Shown: positions 8,567 to 17,692 of the stretch, in pieces | Layout of the letters: the number at the start of each line of letters is the position of its first letter | Numbering within the stretch: position 1 is the first letter of the stretch | NCBI GenBank assembly: GCA_029961745.1 | Contig: CP124680.1 | Span: 1,054,001 to 1,118,000 of the forward strand | Reading direction: 5' to 3' | Source of the DNA: Nocardioides sp. L-11A | Lineage (GTDB): Bacteria > Actinomycetota > Actinomycetes > Propionibacteriales > Nocardioidaceae | DNA: 64,000 bases | The notes under the pieces: generated by a model | The model's database searches: none | Seen by the model: the letters and a program-made list of their open reading frames with translations, nothing else | Told to the model about the DNA's origin: nothing | Position numbers and translations under genes: made by a program

Positions 8567-9355
8567 ATGCTGCGCGACAAGAGGGTGCTGATCACCGGCG
8601 CCGCCCAGGGGATGGGCCGGGAGATCGCCATCGAGCTGGCACGGCAGGGCGCCGCCTTCGTGACCGTCGCGGACCGCAACCTGGCAGGCGCCGAGGAGAC
8701 GGTCGCCGAGGTGCGCCGGGCGGGCGGCGAGGGTCTCGCGCTGGAGGTCGACCTGACCGTGTCCGCGGAGGTCATCGGCATGGTCGAGCAGGCGGTCGCC
8801 GCCGGCGGGGGACTGGACACCCTGATCAACAACGCCGGGATCATCGACAGCGTGCTCACCCCGGACGCGGCGGTCGACACCCTCCCCGAGGACGTCTGGG
8901 ACCAGGTGATGGCGGTGAACGTCAAGGCCGTCTACCTCGCCACGAAGGCCGCCGCACCGCATCTGCGGGCCTCGGGCCGCGGACCGTCGGTGATCAACGC
9001 CGCATCGGTCGCGGGGATGACCGGCTACGTCTCCCCGGCGTACACCGCCAGCAAGGGCGCCGTCATCCAGCTCACCCGCTCCTCCGCGATCTCGCTGGCC
9101 CCGGAGATCCGGGTCAACGCGTTCGCGCCCGGCTCGATCGAGACGCCGATGTCCCAGTCGGTGATCGCGGCGGCCGAGGACCCCGAGGCACAGCTGCTGC
9201 GGATGACCGGCGCCCACCTGATCCCTCGGTTCGGGCGGGTGGGGGAGGTCGCCAAGGTGGTGTGCTTCCTGGCGTCCGACGACGCGTCGTTCCTCACCGG
9301 GGTGATCCTCCCGGTCGACGGCGGGACGACCGCATGGCGCGGCCTGCGCTCGTGA
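8567..9355 (+). CDS. SDR family oxidoreductase
   Basis: A 262-residue classical SDR with TGAAQGMG as the cofactor loop, NNAG, and the catalytic YTASK tetrad region. The C-terminal ILPVDGG matches many 3-oxoacyl reductase-like SDRs. The ATG at 8567 is preceded by GAGGAGG. It follows a 14-bp tandem repeat, and its end overlaps the DUF202 gene. A dehydrogenase step on a hydroxy intermediate is expected, but specificity cannot be read. Confidence 0.92.
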   Translation: MLRDKRVLITGAAQGMGREIAIELARQGAAFVTVADRNLAGAEETVAEVRRAGGEGLALEVDLTVSAEVIGMVEQAVAAGGGLDTLINNAGIIDSVLTPDAAVDTLPEDVWDQVMAVNVKAVYLATKAAAPHLRASGRGPSVINAASVAGMTGYVSPAYTASKGAVIQLTRSSAISLAPEIRVNAFAPGSIETPMSQSVIAAAEDPEAQLLRMTGAHLIPRFGRVGEVAKVVCFLASDDASFLTGVILPVDGGTTAWRGLRS

Positions 9356-9702
9356 GGCCGGAGGCGCCCGGGACGGTCGTGGACTACCGGTTCACGCTCG
9401 CCAACGAGCGCACCTTCCTCGCCTGGATCCGCACGGCCCTCGGGCTCTCGGCCGCCGCGGTGGCGGTCGTGCACCTCGTGCCGGCCGACGCCGTGCCGCT
9501 CGGGTTGCGCGCCGCCATCGGACTCGTGCTCGCCGGCGTCGCCGTGTACGTCGCCGTGGCCGGCGTCGTGCGCTGGCGCCGGGTGGACCGCGCGATCGAG
9601 GCCGGAGCCGCCCTGCCCACGACCGGCGCCGCCGTCGTCCTCGCCTGCTGCGTCGCCGGATGCGGCGTCCTCACCGTCGCCGTCGTGGCGATGGCCCTCT
9701 GA
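9334..9702 (+). CDS. DUF202 small membrane protein
   Basis: A 122-residue protein with the DUF202 signature FTLANERTFLAWIRTALGLS, followed by hydrophobic segments at roughly residues 45-68 and 92-120. The family has small inner-membrane proteins of unknown function. The ATG at 9334 overlaps the SDR gene by 22 bases; a GTG at 9352, overlapping by GTGA, is an equally credible start. It lies directly before the sulfatase. Whether it has anything to do with sulfate ester metabolism is unknown. Confidence 0.85.
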   Translation: MARPALVRPEAPGTVVDYRFTLANERTFLAWIRTALGLSAAAVAVVHLVPADAVPLGLRAAIGLVLAGVAVYVAVAGVVRWRRVDRAIEAGAALPTTGAAVVLACCVAGCGVLTVAVVAMAL

Positions 9703-9725
9703 CCGCTCCCTCACCTGGAGGTCCC

Positions 9726-12062
9726 GTGCCCGGCCAGCGTCCCTTCGAGCCCTACCGCGACTTCGACGGCGAGGTGCGCACCACGATGGCGGCCTCGACG
9801 CCGTCGTGGCCCGATCCCCCGCCCCGGCGCCCCGGTCGGCCCAATGTCGTCGTCGTGCTCGCCGACGACCTGGGCTTCTCCGACATCGGATGCTTCGGAT
9901 CGGAGATCCCGACCCCCCATCTCGACGCGACGGCGGCCGCCGGAGTGCGCTACGCCAACTTCCGGGTGACGCCGCTGTGCTCGCCGACGCGGGCGGCGCT
10001 GATGACCGGGCTGAACGCGCACGCCGCCGGCATCGCCTTCCCGACCCACATCGACCCGGGCTTCCCCGGCTACCGCTCCGAGCTGCCGCTCGACCAGCCG
10101 GTGCTGCCCGAGATCTTCCGGGCCAACGGCTACGCCACCTTGATGGTGGGCAAGTGGCACCTGTGCAAGGACGAGGACTTCTCGGAGGCCGGCAGCCGGC
10201 ACAACTGGCCGCTCCAGCGGGGCTTCGACCAGTACTACGGCTTCCTCGAGGCGCTCACCGACTTCCACCATCCCCACCGGCTGATCGAGGGCAACTCGGT
10301 CGTGCACGTCGACGAGTACCCCGACGACTACTACCTGACCGACGACCTGACCGACCGTGCCGTCCGGATGGTGCGCGAGGTACGCGCCGCCGATCCCGAC
10401 AAGCCGTTCTTCCTCTACTTCTCCCACGGTGCGGTGCATGCGCCCATGCACGCGAAGGCCGAGGACGTCGCGCGCCACCGCGGCCGGTACGACGTCGGGT
10501 GGGACGTGGTCCGGCAGCGGCGCCTCGCGCGGCAGATCGAGCTGGGCATCATGCCGGAGGGCACCATGCTCCCGGAGCGCAACGGGGAGGACGGCCTCGA
10601 CGTCGGTCCCTGGGACGACCTGTCCGCGACCGAGCGACGGGTCCACGCCCGGCAGATGGAGGTCTACGCCGCGATGGTCGAGGCGATCGACCGCAGCGTG
10701 GGCCGTCTGCGCGAGGTCCTCGCCGAGCTCGGGGAGCTGGACAACACCGTCATCGTCTTCAGCAGCGACAACGGGGCCGCCCGCCTGACCGACCAGAACC
10801 GCCCCGGCCCCAGCTGGGCCACCCGCGCCGACACCGGCACGGCGTCGTACTTCGGCTACATGCAGAACCCCGACGTGTGCGAGATCGACGAGCGGCTGCC
10901 CGAGATCCTCGACCGGCTCGGCGGGCCGACCACCTGGCCGCACTACCCGCGCGGCTGGGCGATGGCATCGAACACACCCTTCCGGCTGTACAAGTTCAGC
11001 ACGCTCCGGGGCGGGCAGCAGTCGCCGTTCGTCTTCTCGTGGCCGGCGCGCTTCCCCGACGGGGGTGACGTGGTGCGCGGGCAGTACACCCACATCACCG
11101 ACGTCCTGCCGACGCTGGTCGACCTCCTCGAGCTGGAGGTGCCGCTGGCTCCGGCGGCCGTCCCGGGCGCCGACCCGGCCGGCACGAGCTTCGCGGCGAC
11201 CCTCGAGCAGGCCACCGCGGAGTCCGCCCACGGCGAGCAGTACACCGAGTGCGTGGGCAACCGCGCCTTCTATCGCGACGGCTGGGAGGCAGCCACCGTG
11301 CGCCGCCCGCTGACGCCCTTCGAGGACGAGACGTGGCAGCTCTTCCACGACTCCGACCCGACACAGGCCCACGACCTCGCGGACCGCCACCCGGAGAAGG
11401 TGGCCGAGCTGGTCGCCGGCTTCGACCGGGCGGCCCGGGCCCATCAGGTCTACCCGTTGGACGAGGGGTCGGGCGTGAAGTTCCTGCAGCGCCCGCCGGC
11501 GCCGCAGCCGCGGCCGGTGCGGATCCTCGCGGGCACGCCGACGCTCGAGCGCCATCGGGCCGGAGCGCTGGTGCAGGGTGCGACGTGGCGTGTCGAGGTG
11601 GACTGGACCTATCGCCCCGGCGACGAGGGCGTCCTGGTGGCCCACGGCAGTCAGGCCGCCGGCTATCTCGTCTTCGTCGAGGACGGCGCTCTGCACTACG
11701 AGCACAACGACTTCGGCACGCCACGACGGTTCGGCCCGCTGCCGCTCGCCGACGGGGCGACGGGCCTGGAGCTCGCCGTCACCACCCGCGCGGGCCGGTG
11801 GGACGCCGTGCTGCGCCTCGGCGACGGCACCACGCTGGACCTCCCGGGACTGCGCCGGTTCGGCGGGTTCTTGCCGTTCGAGGGGATCGACGTCGGGATC
11901 TGCCGCAGGTCGCCGGTCTCCTGGGAGCTCTACCGCAGGCGGCGGTCCTTCCCCTACACCGGCGAGATCCGCTCGGCCACGTATCACCCCGACCCCGACG
12001 TGGCCGCCGACCTGGCCGCGCGACTCGCCGAGGCCCGCCGTCTCGCCCTCGACACCCAGTGA
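9726..12062 (+). CDS. Type I (formylglycine) arylsulfatase
   Basis: A 778-residue sulfatase, close to the length of large actinobacterial arylsulfatases. The metal site opens with VLADDLGFSDIG. Cys85 in CSPTRAALMTG is the residue converted to formylglycine (C-x-P-T/S-R type). GKWHL and the VFSSDNGA metal motif follow. A beta-rich C-terminal region of about 170 residues comes after the catalytic fold. The GTG at 9726 is chosen for the adjacent GGAGG. I see no clear signal peptide, so a cytoplasmic site is likely, although the N-terminus is short of evidence. The next gene is its likely maturase. The sulfate ester substrate is unknown. Confidence 0.95.
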   Translation: MPGQRPFEPYRDFDGEVRTTMAASTPSWPDPPPRRPGRPNVVVVLADDLGFSDIGCFGSEIPTPHLDATAAAGVRYANFRVTPLCSPTRAALMTGLNAHAAGIAFPTHIDPGFPGYRSELPLDQPVLPEIFRANGYATLMVGKWHLCKDEDFSEAGSRHNWPLQRGFDQYYGFLEALTDFHHPHRLIEGNSVVHVDEYPDDYYLTDDLTDRAVRMVREVRAADPDKPFFLYFSHGAVHAPMHAKAEDVARHRGRYDVGWDVVRQRRLARQIELGIMPEGTMLPERNGEDGLDVGPWDDLSATERRVHARQMEVYAAMVEAIDRSVGRLREVLAELGELDNTVIVFSSDNGAARLTDQNRPGPSWATRADTGTASYFGYMQNPDVCEIDERLPEILDRLGGPTTWPHYPRGWAMASNTPFRLYKFSTLRGGQQSPFVFSWPARFPDGGDVVRGQYTHITDVLPTLVDLLELEVPLAPAAVPGADPAGTSFAATLEQATAESAHGEQYTECVGNRAFYRDGWEAATVRRPLTPFEDETWQLFHDSDPTQAHDLADRHPEKVAELVAGFDRAARAHQVYPLDEGSGVKFLQRPPAPQPRPVRILAGTPTLERHRAGALVQGATWRVEVDWTYRPGDEGVLVAHGSQAAGYLVFVEDGALHYEHNDFGTPRRFGPLPLADGATGLELAVTTRAGRWDAVLRLGDGTTLDLPGLRRFGGFLPFEGIDVGICRRSPVSWELYRRRRSFPYTGEIRSATYHPDPDVAADLAARLAEARRLALDTQ

Positions 12063-12880
12063 GCGCGCGGGGCGACACCGTCGACCTGCCCGGCGGGCGG
12101 TTCGCGATGGGCTCCGATGCGTTCTACGCCGAGGAGGGGCCGGTCCGCGAGGTCGAGGTCGGGCCGTTCGCCATCGGCACCACTGCGGTGACCAACGCCG
12201 CGTTCGCCAGGTTCGTCGCGGAGACCGGTCACGTCACCCGTGCCGAACGACTCGGTGCGGCCGTGTTCGTCGTCCCCGACGGACCCGTCGACCTCGCCGA
12301 GCCGACCTGGTGGCACCTCGTGCGCGGCGCGTCCTGGCGCGCCCCGGAGGGCCCCGGCAGCGACGTGACCGACCGCGCCGACCATCCGGTCGTGCAGGTC
12401 GACCTCCGCGACGCCGCCGCCTACGCCGCGTGGGCCGGCGGCCGGCTGCCGACGGAGGAGGAGTGGGAGTACGCCGCCCGCGGCGGCTCGTGCGACGAGT
12501 ACCCGTGGGGGCCCGTGGCCCGGCCCGGGGGAGCGGTGCCCGCCGTGGTGTGGGACGGCGACTTCCCCGTGGTCGGCCCCGCGGGGTGGGGAACGCGTCC
12601 GGTGGGCGGTCACCCGCCCAACGGCTTCGGCCTCCACGACGTCGTGGGCCAGGTGTGGGAGTGGACGACCACGCCGTACCGGGAGCGCGAGAGCGGGTGC
12701 TGTGGCCCGCGGGGGAGCGACCCGCTGGCGGCCGCGGACCCGCCGCGGGTGCTCAAGGGCGGGTCCTTCCTGTGCGCCGACAACTACTGCCGGCGCTACC
12801 GTCCCGCGGCGCGGATCGCCCTCGCGAGCGACTCCGCGAGCGCCAATGTGGGCTTCCGCTGCGCATTTCCCCGAAATTGA
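12059..12880 (+). CDS. Formylglycine-generating enzyme (SUMF1/FGE family)
   Basis: A 273-residue protein of the FGE-sulfatase fold. It carries the family patterns LPTEEEWEYAARGG and GQVWEW and the active-site stretch GGSFLCADNYCRRYRPAAR, in which Cys239 and Cys244 match the copper-binding Cys pair of aerobic FGEs. The final NVGFRCAF is also typical. It oxidises the sulfatase Cys to formylglycine. The GTG at 12059 overlaps the sulfatase stop, so enzyme and maturase are translationally coupled. Both Cys being present argues for an active oxygen-dependent FGE rather than one of the catalytically unrelated SUMF-fold proteins. Confidence 0.94.
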   Translation: MSARGDTVDLPGGRFAMGSDAFYAEEGPVREVEVGPFAIGTTAVTNAAFARFVAETGHVTRAERLGAAVFVVPDGPVDLAEPTWWHLVRGASWRAPEGPGSDVTDRADHPVVQVDLRDAAAYAAWAGGRLPTEEEWEYAARGGSCDEYPWGPVARPGGAVPAVVWDGDFPVVGPAGWGTRPVGGHPPNGFGLHDVVGQVWEWTTTPYRERESGCCGPRGSDPLAAADPPRVLKGGSFLCADNYCRRYRPAARIALASDSASANVGFRCAFPRN

Positions 12881-12893
12881 TGCGCATGGTCTC

Positions 12894-12930
12894 TTGACCT
12901 GCTGGCAATCTAGGCTAATGATATTCATGG
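12894..12930 (+). promoter_or_regulatory. Promoter/operator region of the TRAP-P450 operon
   Basis: TTGACC at 12894-12899 resembles a -35 box, and TAATGA starts at 12916 after 16 bases. The run GGCAATCTAGGCTAATGAT (12904-12922) is nearly repeated in front of the acyl-CoA dehydrogenase at 38266 (38225-38243). ATGATATTCAT (12918-12928) recurs exactly at 38180-38190. This is the only AT-rich stretch in the 127-base gap. Confidence 0.5.
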
Positions 12931-13007
12931 CGCGTGACCGACGTCACGACCATGAACCGAGGCCACCGAGGTGGCCGTCAGATCCGCAGGATGGAGAACC
13001 AGGTCAG

Positions 13008-14288
13008 ATGGCTGGATTGCGAAAGTCGCAGCGGGTCAGTGTGCTGGCCGCACTGGCTGTGGTGGGGGCGACCGCCCTCACGGGATGTGCCGAATCGGGC
13101 GGCTCCACCTCGTCGGGAGGCGACGGCGTCGACGCCGGTGCCACCCTCGAGGAGTACCAGAAGGCGTTCGAGGACGTCGATCCGATCGAGCTGCGCACGC
13201 AGTCTCCTGCCCCGAAGGGCTCCGTCACCGGCGCCAACGTCGAGGCCTACCTGAACGCGATCACGGAGTGGTCCGACGGCAAGGTGACCTTCGACGTCGC
13301 CTACTCCAACGGCGTCGCGGAGCCCGGCGAGACCGACAAGGCGCTCGTCGACGGTCGTCTCGACATCGCCCAGGTGCTCCCGATCTACAACCCGTCGGAG
13401 TACCCCGCCAACAACATGCTGATCGAGGCCGGGTTCATCTCCAACCACAGCCCCGTCGCCGGCGTGCTGCAGTCGAACGCCTGGCCCAACGAGGTCGCGT
13501 TCAACACCCCGGAGATCATGGCGGAGTACGACGACCACGGCATGGTCCCGCTCGTCCCGATCTACAACTCGGGATCGAACGCGCTCTTCTGCAGCGACAA
13601 GCGCACCGGGCTGAAGGACATCAAGGGCATCACCGCCGCCTCGGGTGGCACCGCGCAGAGCCACCAGATCGAGGCGCTCGGCGGCGAGGCGACCTCCGTG
13701 CCGTACCCGGAGCTCTTCGAGAGCCTGCAGCGCGGCGTCGTCGACTGCACCATCTCCAGCCCGACGGTCGGCGTCCTCGGTGGGTTCATCGAGGAGGCGC
13801 CGCAGGTCGTGCTCGACGAGGAGGCCGGCTTCGCGCTCGCCCCGGGCGGCATGGCCTTCAGCAAGACCACGTGGGACACCCTCCCGCTCGTCGTCCAGCA
13901 GCTGTTCTGGGACCGCCTCGACGTCTTCATCGAGACCAACCTGACCGGCAAGATCTGGCCCAACACAGTCGACGCGGTGACCAAGGCCAAGGCGAGCGGC
14001 GGCGGCTTCTTCTCCTTCGACGACGACGCGCGCTCCGCGCTGCAGGGCGCCAACGAGGAGCTGCTGTCCGGTCTCGGCGAGAAGGACGCGATCGAGGACG
14101 CCCCCGCGTTCGTCGAGGACATGCAGACGGCCGCCGACAGCTGGCTCGCCGCCGTCGGCGAGGTCGGCATCGACGACGAGGTCGGGTTCAACGACTTCGA
14201 CACCTGGTACGACGAGGGCAAGATCGATGTCTCGGCCTTCATCGACAAGCTGATGGCCGACGTCTTCGAGCCTCACCGCCCGAGCTGA
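13008..14288 (+). CDS. TRAP transporter substrate-binding lipoprotein (DctP family)
   Basis: A 426-residue extracytoplasmic binding protein. Residues 1-27 form a lipoprotein signal ending in the lipobox LTGC. The DctP-type fold is recognisable from the SNGVAEPGETDKALVDGRLD and LFESLQRGVVDC segments. The Arg that grips the ligand carboxylate in most TRAP binding proteins (DLKGxKIRV) is not present: the aligned segment is DIKGITAAS at residues 204-212. The ATG at 13008 is chosen because the signal peptide starts there. First gene of a long operon with its permeases, P450 and CoA enzymes. It is a clear paralogue of the protein at 28764. Confidence 0.93.
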   Translation: MAGLRKSQRVSVLAALAVVGATALTGCAESGGSTSSGGDGVDAGATLEEYQKAFEDVDPIELRTQSPAPKGSVTGANVEAYLNAITEWSDGKVTFDVAYSNGVAEPGETDKALVDGRLDIAQVLPIYNPSEYPANNMLIEAGFISNHSPVAGVLQSNAWPNEVAFNTPEIMAEYDDHGMVPLVPIYNSGSNALFCSDKRTGLKDIKGITAASGGTAQSHQIEALGGEATSVPYPELFESLQRGVVDCTISSPTVGVLGGFIEEAPQVVLDEEAGFALAPGGMAFSKTTWDTLPLVVQQLFWDRLDVFIETNLTGKIWPNTVDAVTKAKASGGGFFSFDDDARSALQGANEELLSGLGEKDAIEDAPAFVEDMQTAADSWLAAVGEVGIDDEVGFNDFDTWYDEGKIDVSAFIDKLMADVFEPHRPS

Positions 14289-14294
14289 TCCTCC

Positions 14295-14324
14295 GCGACC
14301 GGGCCGCGCACGCGGCCCGGTCGC
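14295..14324 (+). promoter_or_regulatory. Strong intercistronic stem-loop after the binding-protein gene
   Basis: Perfect 14-base inverted repeat (14295-14308 with 14311-14324) separated by only CA, between the binding-protein stop and the small-permease gene. Such hairpins commonly stabilise the upstream mRNA or partly terminate transcription, giving more binding protein than permease. A full terminator is less likely because the permease has no other visible promoter. Confidence 0.6.
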
Positions 14325-14347
14325 ACCCTCTACTCCTGGAGCTCGCA

Positions 14348-14914
14348 ATGACCGAACCGCAGCCGAAGTCACGGGCCACCCGTGCCGTGGAGCTGGCGAT
14401 CGAAGTCCCGGCGGTGGTGGTGACCTTCGTGATGATGGTCCACATCACGGCCAACGCGATCAGCCGCACCTTCTTCGACAACCCGATGCCGAACACGCTG
14501 GAGATCACGCAGTACTGGTATCTGCCGATCGTCGCGTTCCTCGGCTTCATCGCCGCCCAGCTGCGGGGACAGCACGTCGCGGCCGACCTCCTCTACGAGC
14601 GGTTCCCGGCCGTGACCCGCAAGTACGTGCTCGCGGTCGTCTTCCTGCTGGCCGCCGCCGTCTCGCTCGGCTTCGCCCGCTACGGCTGGGACGAGGCCGT
14701 CCACGCGATGGACATCCGCAAGACCGCCGGCGTCAGCGACCTGCCCGCCTGGCAGCCCTACTTCCTCGCGCCCATCGCCTTCGCCTCGCTGACCGTGCAG
14801 TTCGCCTACGCCGCGATCCACGCGCTGGTGAAGGGGGCCGACGAGGGTCCGGCCGGCGACCCCGACGAGCTGCTCGTGCTCGAGCAGTTCGCCGCCGACG
14901 AAAGGGGTGCTTGA
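14348..14914 (+). CDS. TRAP transporter small permease (DctQ family)
   Basis: A 188-residue membrane protein with four predicted transmembrane segments, at about residues 17-38, 52-72, 92-112 and 138-158. It has the family feature LEITQYWYLP before the second segment. With the large permease it forms the ion-driven importer fed by the lipoprotein encoded upstream. The ATG at 14348 follows CTGGAG. The C-terminus is acidic. Its stop overlaps the large permease start by one base. Confidence 0.92.
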   Translation: MTEPQPKSRATRAVELAIEVPAVVVTFVMMVHITANAISRTFFDNPMPNTLEITQYWYLPIVAFLGFIAAQLRGQHVAADLLYERFPAVTRKYVLAVVFLLAAAVSLGFARYGWDEAVHAMDIRKTAGVSDLPAWQPYFLAPIAFASLTVQFAYAAIHALVKGADEGPAGDPDELLVLEQFAADERGA

Positions 14915-16443
14915 TGAGCATCGACACGCACACCGCCGACGCGGTGCCGGCCGACGAGCCGCAGGCCGCGGGCTCCGGAGCGGCGCCCACCGCCGCCACG
15001 TCCCCGCCCGGCGCCGGCGCCGGCTCCTGGGTCGTCTTCACGGTGACCATGGTCTTCGTCGTCGGCTCGACGATCGCGATGTTCCTGCCGCTGGTTCCCG
15101 AGGCCATCGGCATCGCCGCGATCGTCTTGATGCTGTGCCTGATCTTCCTGCGCATGCCGGTCGCGGTCGCGATGATCATCCCGGCCCTGCTCGGCATGTA
15201 TGCCCTGCGGGGCGAGCTGCTGGTCGAGAGCACGCTCACCACGCTGCCCTACAGCCAGGTCGCCGAGTGGACCCTGAGCGTCGTCCCGATGTTCATCCTG
15301 ATGGGCCTGCTGCTGTGGAAGGCGGGTCTCACCGAGAGCGTCTACGCGGCCGGGCGGCAGTGGCTGGGCTGGATGCCGGGCGGCCTCGCCGTCGGCACCA
15401 ACATCGCCGGCGCCGGACTGGCCTCGGTCAGCGGGTCGTCGGTCGGGACGACCTACGCTCTGGCTCGCATCGGCATCCCCGAGATGCTCAAGGCGGGCTA
15501 CGACAAGAGGCTCGCGATCGGCTCGGTGATCGTCGCCGGTCTGCCCGGCCAGCTCATCCCGCCGAGCATCATGATGGTGATCTACGCCGGCATCGCCGAG
15601 GTCCCGATCGGCCCGCAGCTCCTCGCGGGCATCGGACCGGGCGTCCTGGTCGCGGTCCTGTTCACCCTGATGATCGTCATCTTCGCCCGCCGTTGGGCAC
15701 CGGACGCCGGGGCCGCCACGGCGGGGGAGCCGGTCACCTGGAGCACCCGGTTCGGGAGCCTCGCCAAGATCTGGCCGGTCCCGATCCTCATCGCGGTCAT
15801 CGTCTGGGGCATGTTCTCCGGCACCTTCACCGCCACCGAGGCCGGTGCCGTGGCCGCGGTCGTGTCGCTCCTCATCGCGCTCATCTGGCAGTGGGGCAAG
15901 AAGCCCCTGCGCACCATCGCCGACGGGGCCGTGGCCGCCGTCAGCAGCGTCGGCGCGATCTTCTTCATGCTGGTCGGCGTCGAGGCCCTCTCGCGGATGT
16001 TCACCCTCACCGGCATCAGCACCGGATTCGCCGACGTGGTCGAGTCGATGGACCTGAACCGGGTGTCGTTCCTCCTGCTGATGATGGTCGTCTACATCGT
16101 GCTGGGCACCTTCATGGAGCCCCTGCCGATGATGGTGCTGACCATCCCGATCCTGATGCCGACCCTGATCTCGCTCGACATCTCCCTGCTCTGGTACGGC
16201 GCGTTCGCGGTGCTGATGGGCGAGCTCGCGGTCGTCACGCCGCCGGTCGGGATCCTCGCCTTCATCATCCACCAGATCACGAAGGAGCCCGAGGTCAACC
16301 AGGGCCAGAACATCCGGCTCAACGACGTCTTCAACGCCTGCTGGTGGTTCATGCCGATGGCGATCCTGGTGACCATCGTGCTCATCTTCTTCCCGGAGAT
16401 CAGTACCTGGCTGCCCGACCTGGCCTCCGACAGCGCCAAGTAG
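14914..16443 (+). CDS. TRAP transporter large permease (DctM family)
   Basis: A 509-residue polytopic membrane protein with a Pro/Ala-rich N-terminal extension of about 40 residues, then roughly a dozen hydrophobic segments. Family motifs include ALLGMYALRG, VPMFILMGLLL, the pore-like NIAGAGLASVSGSSVGTTYA and LPGQLIPPSIMMVIYA. The ATG at 14914 (TGATG overlap, AAAGGGG upstream) is preferred to a TTG three bases earlier. It imports the ligand of the DctP lipoprotein with sodium or protons. It is the only DctM in the window, so it may also serve the second binding protein at 28764. Confidence 0.94.
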   Translation: MSIDTHTADAVPADEPQAAGSGAAPTAATSPPGAGAGSWVVFTVTMVFVVGSTIAMFLPLVPEAIGIAAIVLMLCLIFLRMPVAVAMIIPALLGMYALRGELLVESTLTTLPYSQVAEWTLSVVPMFILMGLLLWKAGLTESVYAAGRQWLGWMPGGLAVGTNIAGAGLASVSGSSVGTTYALARIGIPEMLKAGYDKRLAIGSVIVAGLPGQLIPPSIMMVIYAGIAEVPIGPQLLAGIGPGVLVAVLFTLMIVIFARRWAPDAGAATAGEPVTWSTRFGSLAKIWPVPILIAVIVWGMFSGTFTATEAGAVAAVVSLLIALIWQWGKKPLRTIADGAVAAVSSVGAIFFMLVGVEALSRMFTLTGISTGFADVVESMDLNRVSFLLLMMVVYIVLGTFMEPLPMMVLTIPILMPTLISLDISLLWYGAFAVLMGELAVVTPPVGILAFIIHQITKEPEVNQGQNIRLNDVFNACWWFMPMAILVTIVLIFFPEISTWLPDLASDSAK

Positions 16444-16489
16444 CCCGGACGAATCCCCGCAACCCTTCGAAAGGAAGGCACCTCCCGCC

Positions 16490-17689
16490 ATGACCGAGAC
16501 CCGCCGCGGCTGCCCGGTGAGCCACACCGACTACACGGGTCACGCCCCGATCCTCAGTCACTACGGCCTGCTCGACGCGGACCGCGAGGAGGCCCGCTTC
16601 CTCTACAACGACACCACCGAGCGCGGCTTCTTCATGCTGCAGCGCTACGACGACGTGCAGGAGGGGTTCCAGCAGCACGAGACCTGGACCACCGCCGTGC
16701 GCAGTGCGCTCCGGCCGGGCCTCGGCGAGCCGCTGCTCCCGCAGGACCTGAACGGCCAGCCCCACGTCAAGCTGCGCCGGATCCTCAACCAGTTCTTCGC
16801 GCCCGCCGCCGTGCGGCGCATGGAGCCGATGGCCAAGCAGCGGTGCATCGAGCTGATCGAGGAGATGAAGGGCGCGGGCAGCTGCGACTTCGTCAAGGAG
16901 TTCGCGATCCGCTACCCGACCGACATGTTCCTCGCGCTGCTAGGCCTCCCGGTCAGCGACGGGGAGCAGTTCCTCGAGTGGTCCGACGACTACTTCGGCG
17001 CGCTGCTCGCGGGCGACCCGGGCCGGGCCGAGGCCGCGAAGACCAGCATCATGAAGTACTTCGACGAGGCCGTGAACGAGCGGCGCGCCAACCCGCGCGA
17101 CCCCAAGGAGGACATGGTCTCCCGGCTCGTGCAGGCGCGCATCGACGACGAGGCGCTCACCCACGACGAGATCCTCACCATCTGCCTCACGCTGATGCTC
17201 GCGGGCCTCGACACCACCCGCAGCGCCCTGGGCTACATCTATGCCCACCTCGCCCAGCACGACGCCGACCGGCAGGCGATCATCGACGACCCGACGCTGA
17301 TCCCCAAGGCGGTCGAGGAGTTCCTCCGTCTCTACCCGCTGGTCTTCCAGGCGGGCCGCGAGGTGCAGGAACCGCAGGACTTCAACGGCCTCGAGCTCGA
17401 GAAGGGCGACGTGGTCTGGCTCGGCATCGCGCAGGCCAACCGCGACCCCCGGAAGTTCGAGGACCCCGACCGGTTCGACGTCGCGCGCCACAACGCCAAC
17501 CAGCACCTCGCCTTCGGCGGAGGCCCGCACCGTTGCCTCGGCATGCACCTGGCTCGCCTGGAGCTCAAGGTCGTGCTGGAGGAGTGGCACCAGCGCATCC
17601 CGGAGTACCGCATCAAGGAGGGCACCGAGCTCATGGAGCGTGGCGTCCAGCTGAGCATGTCCTCCCTCCCGCTCGAGTGGGACGTCTGA
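16490..17689 (+). CDS. Cytochrome P450
   Basis: A 399-residue soluble bacterial P450. The heme ligand is Cys349 in FGGGPHRCLG; the I-helix oxygen-binding motif is AGLDTT; ExxR is present in EEFLRL. The N-terminus lacks a membrane anchor. It is followed 3 bases later by a single-cluster ferredoxin, so it is a class I system needing a ferredoxin reductase, probably the one at 2673-3908. It likely hydroxylates the imported compound before oxidation to an acid; the site of attack is unknown. A strong AAGGAAGG precedes the ATG. Confidence 0.96.
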   Translation: MTETRRGCPVSHTDYTGHAPILSHYGLLDADREEARFLYNDTTERGFFMLQRYDDVQEGFQQHETWTTAVRSALRPGLGEPLLPQDLNGQPHVKLRRILNQFFAPAAVRRMEPMAKQRCIELIEEMKGAGSCDFVKEFAIRYPTDMFLALLGLPVSDGEQFLEWSDDYFGALLAGDPGRAEAAKTSIMKYFDEAVNERRANPRDPKEDMVSRLVQARIDDEALTHDEILTICLTLMLAGLDTTRSALGYIYAHLAQHDADRQAIIDDPTLIPKAVEEFLRLYPLVFQAGREVQEPQDFNGLELEKGDVVWLGIAQANRDPRKFEDPDRFDVARHNANQHLAFGGGPHRCLGMHLARLELKVVLEEWHQRIPEYRIKEGTELMERGVQLSMSSLPLEWDV

Positions 17690-17692
17690 GCC

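Noticed and set aside
5363..9217. Very long open frame on the minus strand opposite the SDR and acyl-CoA synthetase genes
   Set aside because: It mirrors real plus-strand genes that have full catalytic motifs. The translation is low-complexity Arg/Gly/Asp-rich with no domain, as expected from GC-rich codon shadowing.
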